Below, one piece after another: positions 35,034 to 44,442 of a stretch of DNA of 64,000 nt (positions are counted from its first letter, which is position 1; every line of letters begins with the position of its first letter). Position numbers and translations under genes: made by a program. The notes beneath the pieces were generated by a model. That model was not told the origin of the DNA, did not search any database, and was given only the letters and a program-made list of their open reading frames with translations. The DNA is from Bradyrhizobium sp. SSBR45G (lineage in GTDB: Bacteria; Pseudomonadota; Alphaproteobacteria; Rhizobiales; Xanthobacteraceae), in assembly GCF_030159255.1 (NCBI RefSeq), contig NZ_BSCT01000007.1:209237-273236 (forward strand), in the 5' to 3' direction.

Positions 35034-36187
35034 GCCACCCGCAGTCCTTCCCGCCAGACACTCCGCACCACCGCGATATCGCCGGCGACATGAACGCGGA
35101 TCAGATCGGCGCGCTTGCCGGCTGCGATCTCTCCGCGATCGAGAAGGCCGACGGCTTCGGCCGGCGCCTTCGTGACGGTCCGAACCGCTGCAGCTAGATC
35201 GATCGCCGGCACGCGCTGCGGCAGTTGCAGCGCGCCCATCAGCAGACTCGAGGGGACATAGTCCGACGAGAGAATGTCGAGCAGGCCCTCGCGCGCGAGG
35301 TCCACGGCGGCGATGTTCCCGGAATGCGAGCCACCGCGGACCACGTTGGGCGCCCCCATCAGGATGCTGATGCCCGCGTCATGAAGTCCCCGCGCCGCCT
35401 CCATCGTGGTTGGAAACTCCGCGACGGCGATGCCGTCCTTGATCGCGTCGGCCACATTCTCGTCGGTGGTGTCGTCATGGCTGGCCAGCGGCACGTCATG
35501 CGTCTTTGCCAGCGCAACGATGTCGCGCATGTTCGCCGCCGCATAGGCCTGCTGATAGGCGAAGCGCCGCGCGAACATGACGTCGAGCTCGGCATCGGTC
35601 TTGCCGCCGCTCTTGCCGCGGTAATAGTCGCGAAGCTTGCCCTCGTCGCGAAACTGCCGCTGGCCCGGGGTATGATCCATCAGCGACATCAGCCGGACAT
35701 CGGGGCGGCCTGCCAGCTGCCTCGCCTCCTCGACCACCGTCGGCATCGGCACCTCGCAGCGCAGATGCAGGAAGTGGTCGGCCCGCAGCAGGCTTGCGTC
35801 GCGCGCCCGCGCAATCGCGTCCGCGAGTACATTGGCCTGACCGTCAACGCCTTCGGCGCCCTCCTCGCTCCAGACGCGGAGCGAATCCAGCACCGTCGTG
35901 ATGCCGGCGGTCGCGAGCTGCCCGTCATAGGAAATCACCGCAGCGACCGGATCCCAGTAGACCTTCGGCCGCGGCACGAAATGCGCTTCGAGATGATCGG
36001 TATGCAGCTCGACAAGCCCCGGCATCAGCAGATCGCCGCCGGCGTCCAGGCTGCCGCCGGGCGCGGCCCCTTCGCCGATCCCGACGATCCGTCCTTCGGC
36101 GATCGCCACCCAGCCCTGCTCGATCACCCGGTCCGCGAGGACCACCCTGGCATTGCCTATGACGGTGTCGGACATGTTCGCGCTCAT
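35030..36187 (-). CDS. phnM: Alpha-D-ribose 1-methylphosphonate 5-triphosphate diphosphatase
   Basis: A 385-residue metal-dependent amidohydrolase-fold enzyme that removes pyrophosphate from the triphosphate made by PhnGHIL. PGLVELHTDHLEAHFVPRPK carries the HxD-type metal ligands; LASHDDTTDENVADAI and [20 protein letters not shown] complete the PhnM signature. The ATG at 36175 is an alternative start. It lies 16 bases after phnL and overlaps phnN. A second phnM-type gene lies at 46093-47280. Confidence 0.92.
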   Translation of the reverse strand: MSANMSDTVIGNARVVLADRVIEQGWVAIAEGRIVGIGEGAAPGGSLDAGGDLLMPGLVELHTDHLEAHFVPRPKVYWDPVAAVISYDGQLATAGITTVLDSLRVWSEEGAEGVDGQANVLADAIARARDASLLRADHFLHLRCEVPMPTVVEEARQLAGRPDVRLMSLMDHTPGQRQFRDEGKLRDYYRGKSGGKTDAELDVMFARRFAYQQAYAAANMRDIVALAKTHDVPLASHDDTTDENVADAIKDGIAVAEFPTTMEAARGLHDAGISILMGAPNVVRGGSHSGNIAAVDLAREGLLDILSSDYVPSSLLMGALQLPQRVPAIDLAAAVRTVTKAPAEAVGLLDRGEIAAGKRADLIRVHVAGDIAVVRSVWREGLRVA

Positions 36188-36203
36188 CTGCTCATTCTGC
36201 CTT

Positions 36204-36917
36204 CTACGCCGCCACAGCGAACGTCTTCACATCGACCGTGCGGTCAGCGATCTGCGCACGGATTTCGTCGTCATGCACGATCGCGATCATCGCCACACCG
36301 GCCCGCTTCTTTGCTGCGATCAGGTCGACCACGACCGCCCGGTTCGCCGCGTCGAGCGAGGCCGTCGGCTCGTCCAGCAGCAGGATCGGAAGGTCGGAAA
36401 TGAAACCGCGCGCGATGTTCACGCGCTGCTGCTCGCCGCCGGAAAACGTCGATGGCGGCAGCGACCACAGCCGCTCCGGAATGTTCAGCCGGCTCAGCAA
36501 GGCAGCGGCACGCGCCCGTGCCTCGTCGCGCGCGATGCCCGCCGCGAGCAGCGGCTCGGCAACGACATCGAGCGCCGCGACGCGCGGCACCGCGCGCAGG
36601 AACTGGCTGACATAGCCGATGGTCTGCCGCCGCGCGTTGAGCACCTGGCGCGGCTCGGCGCCGGCGAGGTTCATCATCTCGCCCTCGTGCCGGACGTCGA
36701 TGCGGCCCCCGTCGCAGCGGTAGTTGCCGAAGATCATTTTCAGGATCGACGACTTGCCAGCCCCCGATGGTCCGGCCAGGACGACGCATTCTCCTGCCTT
36801 GACCTGGAACGACACGCCTTGCACCACCGGCAGCGAGATGCCGCCCTGCAGGTGCATGGTGAAGGTCTTCCTGGCATTCTCGATATCGAGCATCACGGTC
36901 ATTGCTATCTCGCTCAT
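36204..36917 (-). CDS. phnL: C-P lyase ABC-like subunit PhnL
   Basis: A 237-residue ABC-type ATPase without a membrane partner. It has the Walker A GPSGAGKSS, the signature STFSGGEQQRVNIARGF and the Walker B ILLLDEPTASLD. PhnL works with PhnGHI to couple the phosphonate to the ribose of ATP. The ATG at 36917 overlaps the phnK stop by four bases; a later Met at residue 6 or 9 is possible. Confidence 0.9.
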   Translation of the reverse strand: MSEIAMTVMLDIENARKTFTMHLQGGISLPVVQGVSFQVKAGECVVLAGPSGAGKSSILKMIFGNYRCDGGRIDVRHEGEMMNLAGAEPRQVLNARRQTIGYVSQFLRAVPRVAALDVVAEPLLAAGIARDEARARAAALLSRLNIPERLWSLPPSTFSGGEQQRVNIARGFISDLPILLLDEPTASLDAANRAVVVDLIAAKKRAGVAMIAIVHDDEIRAQIADRTVDVKTFAVAA

Positions 36918-37708
36918 GGCGGCAGGATCGAGGACACGAGCAGTTGCGTGTAGGGCTCGCGCGGATCGTCGAGCACCTGGTCGGTGAGGCCGGTCTCGAT
37001 CACCCGCCCCTCCTTCATGACCATCACACGATGTGACAACAGCCGCGCCACGGCAAGATCATGCGTCACCACGATCGCGGCAAGGCCGAGCTCGTTGACG
37101 AGGCTGCGCATCAGATCCAGCAGCCGCGCCTGGACCGAAACGTCCAGGCCGCCCGTCGGCTCGTCCATGAACACCAGCCGCGGCTCCGTCACCAGATTGC
37201 GCGCGATCTGCAGCCGCTGCCGCATGCCGCCGGAATAGGTCCGCGGCGCGTCGTCGATGCGGGCAACGTCGATCTCGACCCGCTGCAACCAGGACGACGC
37301 GGTCTGGCGGATACGGCCGTAATTGTTCCAGCCGACCGCCATCAGCCGCTCGCCGACATTGGCGCCGGCTGACACCGCCATGCGCAGGCCCTGCGCCGGA
37401 TCCTGATGCACATAGCCCCAGTCGGTCCGGAACAGGAAGCGCCGCTCGGCCTCGCCGAGCTCGGCGAGATCGCGCAGCACGCCATCGCGCATCCGGTAGG
37501 AGACGCGGCCGCCGCTCGGGGCGAGCTGGGCCGACAGCATCTGCAGCAGCGTCGACTTGCCCGAGCCGGATTCGCCGACGATGGCGAGCACCTCACCCGG
37601 ATAGAGCACGAAGGACACGTCACGGCAGGCCGCCAGGCGGCCATAGCTCTTGCCCAGTCCTTCCGCGACCAGCAGCGGCTGATCGGATGCACTGATCATG
37701 TCAGCCAT
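36914..37708 (-). CDS. phnK: C-P lyase ABC-like subunit PhnK
   Basis: A 264-residue ABC ATPase that binds the PhnGHIJ core through PhnJ. The start is the ATG at 37708, overlapping the phnJ stop at 37701-37703; the longer frame upstream is phnJ read in another phase. Visible motifs are GESGSGKSTLLQML, the Q-loop region WGYVHQDPAQGLRMAVSAGA, TYSGGMRQRLQIARNL and RLVFMDEPTGGLDVSVQA. Confidence 0.9.
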   Translation of the reverse strand: MADMISASDQPLLVAEGLGKSYGRLAACRDVSFVLYPGEVLAIVGESGSGKSTLLQMLSAQLAPSGGRVSYRMRDGVLRDLAELGEAERRFLFRTDWGYVHQDPAQGLRMAVSAGANVGERLMAVGWNNYGRIRQTASSWLQRVEIDVARIDDAPRTYSGGMRQRLQIARNLVTEPRLVFMDEPTGGLDVSVQARLLDLMRSLVNELGLAAIVVTHDLAVARLLSHRVMVMKEGRVIETGLTDQVLDDPREPYTQLLVSSILPP

Positions 37709-38585
37709 GAGCGCGCTCCTTGTGCGGGGCGGCATTCTCGACGCCGCGATGTCCGGCCGCCTGTCGTCCCTCGCAGTAATCGGTATCGGAACAGACAAAC
37801 ATGCGGCTGCCCTTGTTGTCCGTGACGATCTCGTCGAGATAGGAGTCCTCGGCGCCGCACAGCGCGCAGGGCGCGTCGAACTTGTAGCGGGTGAACGGAT
37901 GGTCCTCGAAATCGAGTGACACGACCGATGTATACGGCGGAATGGCGTAGATGCGCTTCTCGCGCCCGGCACCGAACAATTGCAGTGCCGGGCAATTGTC
38001 CATCTTCGGATTGTCGAATTTCGGCGTCGGCGACGGATCCATCACATAGCGCGCGTTGACCTTCACCGGATAGGCATAGGACGTGGCGATGTGGCCGAAA
38101 CGCGCGATGTCCTCATACAGCTTGACGTGCATCAGCCCGTATTCGGCCAGCGCATGCATGCGGCGCGTCTCGGTTTCGCGCGGCTCAAGAAACCGCAGCG
38201 GCTCGGGGATCGGCACCTGATAGACCAGCACCTGGCCCGGGCGCAGCGGCGCCTCGGGAATGCGATGACGGGTCTGGATCACGCTTGCCGCTTCGGTGGA
38301 CGTCGTGGTCTCGACGCCCGCGGTCTTGGCGAAGAACTTGCGGATCGAGATCGCGTTGGTGGTGTCGTCGGAGCCCTGGTCGATCACCTTGAGCACATCA
38401 TCGGGGCCGAGAATGGCCGCGGTGACCTGGACGCCGCCAGTGCCCCAGCCATAGGGCATCGGCATCTCGCGGCTCGCGAACGGCACCTGATAGCCGGGAA
38501 TCGCGATCGCCTTCAGGATCGCGCGGCGGATCATCCGCTTGGTCTGCTCGTCGAGATAGGCGAAATTGTAGGTCGGCGCGTTCAT
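37701..38585 (-). CDS. phnJ: C-P lyase catalytic subunit PhnJ (radical SAM)
   Basis: A 294-residue enzyme that breaks the carbon-phosphorus bond. The four essential cysteines are intact: Cys240, Cys243 and Cys265 for the iron-sulfur cluster and Cys271 as the catalytic cysteine (spacing CxxC-x21-C-x5-C). It starts MNAPTYNFAYLDEQTKRMIR at the ATG at 38585, which overlaps the phnI stop. The length matches the family. Acts on ribose 1-phosphonate 5-phosphate and releases the alkane, for example methane from methylphosphonate. Confidence 0.95.
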   Translation of the reverse strand: MNAPTYNFAYLDEQTKRMIRRAILKAIAIPGYQVPFASREMPMPYGWGTGGVQVTAAILGPDDVLKVIDQGSDDTTNAISIRKFFAKTAGVETTTSTEAASVIQTRHRIPEAPLRPGQVLVYQVPIPEPLRFLEPRETETRRMHALAEYGLMHVKLYEDIARFGHIATSYAYPVKVNARYVMDPSPTPKFDNPKMDNCPALQLFGAGREKRIYAIPPYTSVVSLDFEDHPFTRYKFDAPCALCGAEDSYLDEIVTDNKGSRMFVCSDTDYCEGRQAAGHRGVENAAPHKERAHG

Positions 38586-39685
38586 TCCGCAGCTTCCTTC
38601 ATCGCGGGAGCGGCATTGGCCTCGGCAAACTCCCGGCGCAGCTTGCGCAGCAGGCCGAGCTCGGACTGGAAGTCGACGTAATGCGGCAGCTTCAGATGCT
38701 CGACGAAGCCCGTGGCCTGCACGTTGTCGGAATGCGACATCACGAACTCCTCGTCCTGCGCCGGCGCCACCACGTCCTCGCCGAGCTCGCGGGCGCGCAG
38801 GGCGCGGTCGACCAGCGCCATCGACATCGTCTTGCGCTCGCTCTGGCCGAAAGTCAGACCATAGCCGCGCGTGAAACACGGCGGCTCCGTCGCCGAGCCC
38901 TTGAACTGATTGACCATCTGGCATTCGGTCAGTTCGACCGATCCGAGCGGCACCGCGAACCCGATCTCCTCGGCAAGGAATTCGACCTCGACCTCGCCGA
39001 AGCGGATCTCGCCGGCGAACGGATGATTGCGGCCATAGCCGCGCTGGGTCGAGTAGCCGAGCGCCAGCAGAAAGCCCTCGTCGCCGCGCGCCAGATTCTG
39101 CAACCGCAGATCGCGGCCCGCGGGAAAGCTCAGCGGATCCCGCGTGAGATCGCCGACCGGAGCGCCGGCGTCCGCCGTGGGAGAGGGCTCGATCAGCCCG
39201 TCCTGTCCGAGGATGTCAGTGACGCGCGGCATGGGGACATCAGAGGTCGCAGCCACAGCCGGAGTCTCTGGATCCCCGCCTTGCGCCAGGCCCGGATCGA
39301 GCAGCCGGTGCGTATAGTCGAAGGTCGGGCCCAGCACCTGCCCGCCGGGAATGTCCTTGAAGGTGGACGAGACCCGTCGCTGCACGCGCATCTCCCCCGT
39401 ATCGACCGGCTCGGACGCACCGAAGCGCGGCAGGGTCGCGCGGAACGCCCGCACCAGGAAGATCGCCTCGATGAGATCGCCCCGTGCCTGCTTGATCGCT
39501 AGCGCCGCCAGCTCGCGATCATACAGCGAGCCCTCGCTCATGACGCGATCAACCGCGAGCCCGAGCTGCTCGGATATCTGCGACAGCGACAGCTCCGGAA
39601 CGCTGCGATCGCCGCGGCGCTCATGCGCCAGCAACCGGTGTGCATTCTCGATGGCGCGTTCGCCACCCTTGACGGCCACATACAT
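38582..39685 (-). CDS. phnI: C-P lyase core subunit PhnI
   Basis: A 367-residue nucleosidase-like subunit of the PhnGHIJ complex; it displaces adenine from ATP during attachment of the phosphonate. MYVAVKGGERAIENAHRLLA at the start and GYGLTFGQSERKTMSMALVD, then DFQSELGLLRKLR near the end, are typical. It overlaps phnJ by four bases, and phnH ends three bases before it. Confidence 0.93.
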   Translation of the reverse strand: MYVAVKGGERAIENAHRLLAHERRGDRSVPELSLSQISEQLGLAVDRVMSEGSLYDRELAALAIKQARGDLIEAIFLVRAFRATLPRFGASEPVDTGEMRVQRRVSSTFKDIPGGQVLGPTFDYTHRLLDPGLAQGGDPETPAVAATSDVPMPRVTDILGQDGLIEPSPTADAGAPVGDLTRDPLSFPAGRDLRLQNLARGDEGFLLALGYSTQRGYGRNHPFAGEIRFGEVEVEFLAEEIGFAVPLGSVELTECQMVNQFKGSATEPPCFTRGYGLTFGQSERKTMSMALVDRALRARELGEDVVAPAQDEEFVMSHSDNVQATGFVEHLKLPHYVDFQSELGLLRKLRREFAEANAAPAMKEAAE

Positions 39686-39688
39686 GCG

Positions 39689-40297
39689 TCACACTCCAGC
39701 TGACATTCGCGTCGTGCGCGGAATCGCGACCAGGGAATGATCATCGACCAGAATCACATCGATGCCGCGAGGAAACAGTGACTCGTTGATCGACAACCGC
39801 GTGAGCAGGTCGGCGGGCTCGATCGTGGCGGACAACGACGTCGAGCCGTCGATGCCTGGACCACGGAGATGATACGTGCGGCCCCGTGCAAGGCTCGGCA
39901 CCTGCAGGATCAGCGTCGTCGAGCGGTCCGGATATTCAAGCGTGCCGAGCGCAAACGAGGTCAGATCCCGCAGCATCGCCGGCGCCGCGATCAGCGCGAA
40001 ATGGGCGTGCTCCGGCTGCGCGACGACCGGCGCGCCGGTGTGAAACTTCAGCCAGGCGCTGACATCAGGGGCTGCCATGAAGGCCGGATCGAGCCAGAGC
40101 GGCGTATCCTGGTCCAACAAGGTCAGCGCAATCGCTGCCACCCCCGCCATCATCGAGGGCGGACGGCCGACCTCCGCATCGACGGCCATGACCTGCCCAG
40201 GGCGCGCCATCGCCTCCATCACGGCACGGAACGTCGATTGCGCGGACAGCACCTTGTCCGCGAACCCCGGCTGCAGGTCGATCGTCATCGCCGCCAT
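39689..40297 (-). CDS. phnH: C-P lyase core subunit PhnH
   Basis: A 202-residue subunit of the PhnGHIJ core. GFADKVLSAQSTFRAVMEAM and ARPGQVMAV are the usual N-terminal blocks, and INESLFPRGIDVILVDD near the end is also conserved. It probably has a structural role. Its ATG at 40297 coincides with the last base of phnG, so the operon is tightly packed. Confidence 0.9.
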   Translation of the reverse strand: MAAMTIDLQPGFADKVLSAQSTFRAVMEAMARPGQVMAVDAEVGRPPSMMAGVAAIALTLLDQDTPLWLDPAFMAAPDVSAWLKFHTGAPVVAQPEHAHFALIAAPAMLRDLTSFALGTLEYPDRSTTLILQVPSLARGRTYHLRGPGIDGSTSLSATIEPADLLTRLSINESLFPRGIDVILVDDHSLVAIPRTTRMSAGV

Positions 40298-40758
40298 CAG
40301 CCTTCTCCCCGCACCATTGTATAGAAGTCGACTCGCGTGGCGGCGGCCTCGGCCGCACTCCGATCACGGCCCGCCTGCATCTGAGCCCGCAACGGCGCAA
40401 CGACCCTGGTCTCGATCGCCTCGGCGTGGTCGGGCGACTGCAGCAAGGCGTCGCACAGCGCGATCAGGCGTGCCTTGTCGTCATCGCGACCGAGCACATA
40501 GCCGAACCCGACCTCGCCGCTCTGCAGCCGCACGGCGGCGCGCGACACCGTCGCCTCGCCGAGATTGAACGGGGCGCCGTCTCCACCGGCCCGGCCGCGC
40601 ACCATGACGAGGCCGCTCTCGGGCGCCCGGAGATGCTGATGCGGCGGCACCGGCACCTCGGCCATCCGCGCCCCGATCTCGGCGACCGGGACATGCGCCA
40701 ACACACGCATCGCGCCCCGCCGCCTCTCCTGCAATGCCGCGTCGCCGCTCATCCTCAT
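40297..40758 (-). CDS. phnG: C-P lyase core subunit PhnG
   Basis: A 153-residue subunit and the first gene of phnGHIJKLMN. RVLAHVPVAEIGARMAEVPV and APESGLVMVRGRAGGDGAPF and NLGEATVSRAAVRLQSGEVG are typical PhnG blocks. The start is the ATG at 40758 or the next one at 40752; an ATG at 40800 lies inside the operator. A perfect inverted repeat for PhnF (40777-40804) and a Pho-box-like sequence (40818-40835) lie upstream. Confidence 0.88.
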   Translation of the reverse strand: MRMSGDAALQERRRGAMRVLAHVPVAEIGARMAEVPVPPHQHLRAPESGLVMVRGRAGGDGAPFNLGEATVSRAAVRLQSGEVGFGYVLGRDDDKARLIALCDALLQSPDHAEAIETRVVAPLRAQMQAGRDRSAAEAAATRVDFYTMVRGEG

Positions 40759-40776
40759 TCCCGATCTTGCCCGGCT

Positions 40777-40804
40777 CAAGTTGTCTATGATAATAGACAA
40801 CTTG
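40777..40804. promoter_or_regulatory. Probable PhnF operator
   Basis: A perfect 12-bp inverted repeat, CAAGTTGTCTAT (40777-40788), GATA spacer, ATAGACAACTTG (40793-40804), lies between divergent phnG and phnF. GntR/HutC-type regulators such as PhnF bind inverted repeats with TCTA..TAGA-like cores, so this is the obvious site. It would block phnG transcription at -19 to -46 from its ATG. Confidence 0.8.
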
Positions 40805-40817
40805 ATAAGAGAGCGCC

Positions 40818-40835
40818 ATGACTGTTTGATGACAT
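40818..40835 (-). promoter_or_regulatory. Pho box upstream of phnG
   Basis: On the minus strand ATGTCATCAAACAGTCAT, two half-sites close to CTGTCAT spaced by four bases, lies 60 bases before the phnG ATG. It matches the PhoB consensus at 12 of 14 half-site positions. Two more such sites flank phnC. Confidence 0.65.
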
Positions 40836-40870
40836 GGACGTGATTTCAGGGGACGACGCAGAGAGCCGCG

Positions 40871-41596
40871 ATGAGCATGCAGGACGCCGGATCGGGCGTG
40901 GCGCTGTGGCGACGGGTCGCCGACGGCATCGAGCGCGACATCGCCGCCGGCCGTTTCCCGGCCGGCACGCGGCTGCCCGGCGAGACCGAGATCGCGGAGA
41001 GTTACCGCGTCAACCGCCATACGGTGCGGCGCGCGCTGGCCACGCTGGCCGAGCGCGGCCTCGTGCGCGCGGAGCGCGGCAGCGGCACCTATGTCGAAGC
41101 GCCTCGCCTGTCCTATCCGCTGCGCTCGCGGACGCGGTTTTCCGAGATCGTCGGCGCGGGCGGCCGCGAGCCGCGCGGACAATTGATTGCCGCCTCCGAG
41201 GAGCCGGCAACGCGCGAGCTCGCCCAGGCGCTCGGATTGAAGACCGGCGCGCCGCTGGCGCGCATCGAGGCGCTGCGCTTCGCCGACAAGACCCCGATCT
41301 GTGTCAGCACATCGTGGTTGTCGGCCGAGCGGTTTCCGGACGCAGGCCGCGTTTTCTCCGCCGCCCGCTCGATGACGGCGCTGCTGGCGCATTACGGCAT
41401 CCGGGACTATCGCCGCGGCTCGACCCGGATCACGGCCGCGATCGCCGATGCGAGCGACGCCGCACGGCTCGATCTCATGCTGGGACGCCCTGTCCTGGTC
41501 GTCGACAGCACCGACGTCGATGCCGACGGCACGCCGCTGGTCACCAAACGCGCGCGCTTCGCCGCCGAGCGCGTCACCTTCGAGGTCGAAGGCTAA
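40871..41596 (+). CDS. phnF: GntR-family phosphonate regulator PhnF
   Basis: A 241-residue regulator. Residues ~10-80 are a GntR winged helix (LWRRVADGIERDIAAGRFPA and LPGETEIAESYRVNRHTVRR), and the rest is a UTRA/HutC-type ligand domain (GAPLARIEALRFADKTPICV, STDVDADGTPLVTKRARF). It lies between phnG and phnE2, divergent from phnG, with a perfect inverted-repeat operator in the gap. It ends six bases from the convergent phnE2. Confidence 0.9.
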   Translation: MSMQDAGSGVALWRRVADGIERDIAAGRFPAGTRLPGETEIAESYRVNRHTVRRALATLAERGLVRAERGSGTYVEAPRLSYPLRSRTRFSEIVGAGGREPRGQLIAASEEPATRELAQALGLKTGAPLARIEALRFADKTPICVSTSWLSAERFPDAGRVFSAARSMTALLAHYGIRDYRRGSTRITAAIADASDAARLDLMLGRPVLVVDSTDVDADGTPLVTKRARFAAERVTFEVEG

Positions 41597-41602
41597 CCCA
41601 GC

Positions 41603-42451
41603 TCAGGCAACCGCGCGGCGCCCGATGATGGCGAAGCGCAGCTTGCCCGAGATCCAGTCGATCGCGGCCACGGCAACCAGGATCATCAGGATCAGGAACG
41701 ACACCTTCTGCCATTCCAGCACGCGGATCTGCTCCGCAAGCTGCAGCCCGATGCCGCCGGCGCCGACGATGCCGATGATGGTCGCCGAGCGGGTGTTGGA
41801 TTCGATGAAATACAGCACCTGGCCGGCAATGACCGGCAGAACCTGCGGCAGCAGGCCGAAGCGGATCTCATGCAGCGCGTTGCCGCCGGCCGCGCGCACG
41901 CCTTCGACCTGCTTTCGATCGGCGCTCTCCATCGCCTCGGAGAACAGCTTGCCGAGCGCACCGAAGTCGGAGACCGCGATCGCCAGCACGCCGGCGAAAG
42001 GTCCGAGACCGACGACGTTGATCCAGACCAGCGCCCAGATCAGCGTATCCACGCCGCGGATCGTGTCGAACAGCCGGCGCACCGGAAACCGGACGATCGC
42101 CGACGGAATGACATTCCTGGCCGCAAGCAGGCTGACTGGAAAGGCTGCACAGGCCGCAAGCGTCGTGCCGAGCACCGCGATCGACAGCGTCTCACTGAGC
42201 GCCCTGAGATAGATCGGCAGCGACGAGCCCGGATCGGGTGGCAGCATCAGGTGGGCGATCCAGCCGAGCTGGCTGAGGCCCGACAGCAGGCGCGCGGGGG
42301 AGAAGTCCAGATCGACGACGCCGAAGATGAACACGGCGAGCGCCAGCAGCAGCACCGCAGGCGTGGCCAGCCGCGCCGACATCGGCCGGTCGAAAATATC
42401 GGGATAACGCTTGCGAAGCTGCTCCGGGTCGGGCTTATCGACGCGGCTCAT
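41603..42451 (-). CDS. phnE: Phosphonate ABC transporter permease PhnE (second copy)
   Basis: A 282-residue inner-membrane permease with about six membrane segments. GVDTLIWALVWINVVGLGPF and SVDGVRAAGGNALHEIRF-like sequence (here ESADRKQVEGVRAAGGNALH) form the EAA loop that contacts the ATPase, and SATIIGIVGAGGIGLQLAEQ is typical. It overlaps phnE1 by four bases and would form a heterodimer with it. Confidence 0.9.
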   Translation of the reverse strand: MSRVDKPDPEQLRKRYPDIFDRPMSARLATPAVLLLALAVFIFGVVDLDFSPARLLSGLSQLGWIAHLMLPPDPGSSLPIYLRALSETLSIAVLGTTLAACAAFPVSLLAARNVIPSAIVRFPVRRLFDTIRGVDTLIWALVWINVVGLGPFAGVLAIAVSDFGALGKLFSEAMESADRKQVEGVRAAGGNALHEIRFGLLPQVLPVIAGQVLYFIESNTRSATIIGIVGAGGIGLQLAEQIRVLEWQKVSFLILMILVAVAAIDWISGKLRFAIIGRRAVA

Positions 42452-43332
42452 GTCCGCGCCTCCACGCCGAACAGCCGGCTGCGGAGCCAGCCGGTGCCGA
42501 TGTCGATCAGGAACACCGTCACCACGATCATCACCAGAATGGCGCTGACATCCGAATAATAGAACTTGCGGATCGCAACCACGAGCTCCTGGCCGATGCC
42601 GCCGGCGCCCACGAACCCCATGACGGACGCCTCGCGCACATTAATCTCGAAGCGCAGCAGCGTGTAGCTGGAGAAGCCCGCGATGACCTGCGGCAGCACG
42701 GCGAAGCGCATGCAGGACAACCAGCTCGCGCCGGTGGCGCGGATGCCTTCGACCGGCTTCATGTCGGCATTCTCGACCACCTCGGAAAACAGCTTGCCGA
42801 GCGCCCCGCTGGAATGGAGGGCGATGGCGAGCACACCGGCTACCGGTCCGAGACCAAAGGCGATGACGAAGATCAGCGCGAACACGATGCCAGGCACCGT
42901 GCGCGCGAATTCGAGAAGCCTGCGCACCGTGAACCGCACCCACGGCGCCGGCGAGGTGTTCTCGGCCGCGAGGAAATTGAGGCAGAACGCGACCAGCATG
43001 CCTGCGAGCGTGCCGACATAGCTGATCAGCAGCGTCTCACCGAGCAGCCTGATCCACTTCTTGAATCCCCAGAGCCACTCAGGGACGTTGGTCCAGACGC
43101 GTTGACCATCGTCGAGCGTGAGGATGCGATCGAAATAGCTGACAAAATTGCCGAAGTAGGTGAACAGCGTCGTCAGATTGACCTCGGCACCTATGGCGGC
43201 AACGAGGAGAACGGCCAGGAACACCACCGCCGAGATCGCAAACCGCAGACGGCGGCGCGCAACTGCCCGGCCATAGGCCTCGTTCAGGGCCGCGAGTTGC
43301 TGGCTCGGAAGGATGGAAACGGCGAGCGACAT
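42448..43332 (-). CDS. phnE: Phosphonate ABC transporter permease PhnE (first copy)
   Basis: A 294-residue permease started at the ATG at 43332. Membrane segments are clear near residues 29-50, 95-120, 145-165 and 260-280. The EAA-loop sequence ENADMKPVEGIRATGASWLS is present and ASVMGFVGAGGIGQELVVAI matches the family. Upstream phnD ends at 43426, 93 bases away; downstream it overlaps the second permease. Confidence 0.9.
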   Translation of the reverse strand: MSLAVSILPSQQLAALNEAYGRAVARRRLRFAISAVVFLAVLLVAAIGAEVNLTTLFTYFGNFVSYFDRILTLDDGQRVWTNVPEWLWGFKKWIRLLGETLLISYVGTLAGMLVAFCLNFLAAENTSPAPWVRFTVRRLLEFARTVPGIVFALIFVIAFGLGPVAGVLAIALHSSGALGKLFSEVVENADMKPVEGIRATGASWLSCMRFAVLPQVIAGFSSYTLLRFEINVREASVMGFVGAGGIGQELVVAIRKFYYSDVSAILVMIVVTVFLIDIGTGWLRSRLFGVEART

Positions 43333-43425
43333 CGGCCTGTACTGTCCCTGCTTCAAGATGATCAGTCTGCCACACGACGTGAGCCGGACCCTGCAGGCCC
43401 GGCTCACGATTGGAGGCGATTCTGA

Positions 43426-44358
43426 TCAGGATGCCTTCTTGCGCAGGCTGTCGACGAACTTGATCAGATCGATCGTGCCATCCCAGTCCTTGGTCGTGGC
43501 CGGATGGAACCCCTTCTTCTGGCCGTCGGAGAGACGGTCGAACGCCGCCTTGTCCTTGGCCGGCGCATCGAAGAACGCCTTGGCGATCGCCTCCTTCAGG
43601 TCGGCCGGCAGGTCCGCATTGTAGGCATAGGGGCCGTTGATGATCGGCGCCGACTTGTGGATGATGCGGAAGTCTTCCTTCTTCATCGCAGAGCCGTCGG
43701 CGTTCTTCAGCATGCCCTTGGTGAGCATCTGCGCCAGGGTCGAGTCGTTGTCGCTGGTCCACTGGTTGGCTGCGACCTCGACCGTGCCCTGCGCCAGAGC
43801 GAGGATGGCGTTCTCGTGGCTGCCGGCGAACACCACCTTGCCGAAATAGGCCTCGGCGTCGGTCACGCCCATCTTGTTGAGCTCGAAGCGCGGCACATTG
43901 TTGCCGGAGGTCGAGTTCGGATCGACCAGGCCGAGATTCTTGCCCTTGAGATCCTCGACCTTCTTGTAGGGGCTGTTGGCCTTGACGAAGAACACCGAAT
44001 AGTAGCCGGTGCTGCCATCGGCATTGATGTCGTTGGCGAAGCCGTCGATCTTGACGCCGGTCAGGCGCGCACGGGCGAATGAGGCCGAGCCGTAGCTCGC
44101 AATATGGATGTTGCCGGCGCGCTGGCCTTCGATCACGGCCGCGTAGTCATTGGCGATGCGGAGCGTCACCTTGGTGCCCAGCTCCTTGGACAGATAGTTG
44201 ACGAACGGCGTCCAGCGCTCGGTCACGCCGGAGGCGTTCTCGGCGGGGATGACCGCGAAGGTCAGCTCCGGATATTTGGCTTTCCAATCCTCGGCCGCAG
44301 CAGAGGTTGCGAAGGCCAACGCGGCGACGCCGGCCAGAATGATGCGACGATTGATCAT
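43426..44358 (-). CDS. phnD: Phosphonate-binding periplasmic protein PhnD
   Basis: A 310-residue periplasmic binding protein with a signal peptide ending near ATSAAA. The mature sequence begins EDWKAKYPELTFAVIPAENA and includes RAGNIHIASYGSASFARARL and LGLVDPNSTSGNNVPRFELN, the ligand-binding loops of PhnD. It captures phosphonates or phosphate esters for the PhnCE importer. It lies 84 bases after phnC. Confidence 0.93.
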   Translation of the reverse strand: MINRRIILAGVAALAFATSAAAEDWKAKYPELTFAVIPAENASGVTERWTPFVNYLSKELGTKVTLRIANDYAAVIEGQRAGNIHIASYGSASFARARLTGVKIDGFANDINADGSTGYYSVFFVKANSPYKKVEDLKGKNLGLVDPNSTSGNNVPRFELNKMGVTDAEAYFGKVVFAGSHENAILALAQGTVEVAANQWTSDNDSTLAQMLTKGMLKNADGSAMKKEDFRIIHKSAPIINGPYAYNADLPADLKEAIAKAFFDAPAKDKAAFDRLSDGQKKGFHPATTKDWDGTIDLIKFVDSLRKKAS

Positions 44359-44442
44359 GACATATCCTCTTGTTTCAGTCGGGAAAAACTCCCGGAAACG
44401 CGACGCAGGTCCGGGATGGCAAAACGCAGCAGAACGCGAATG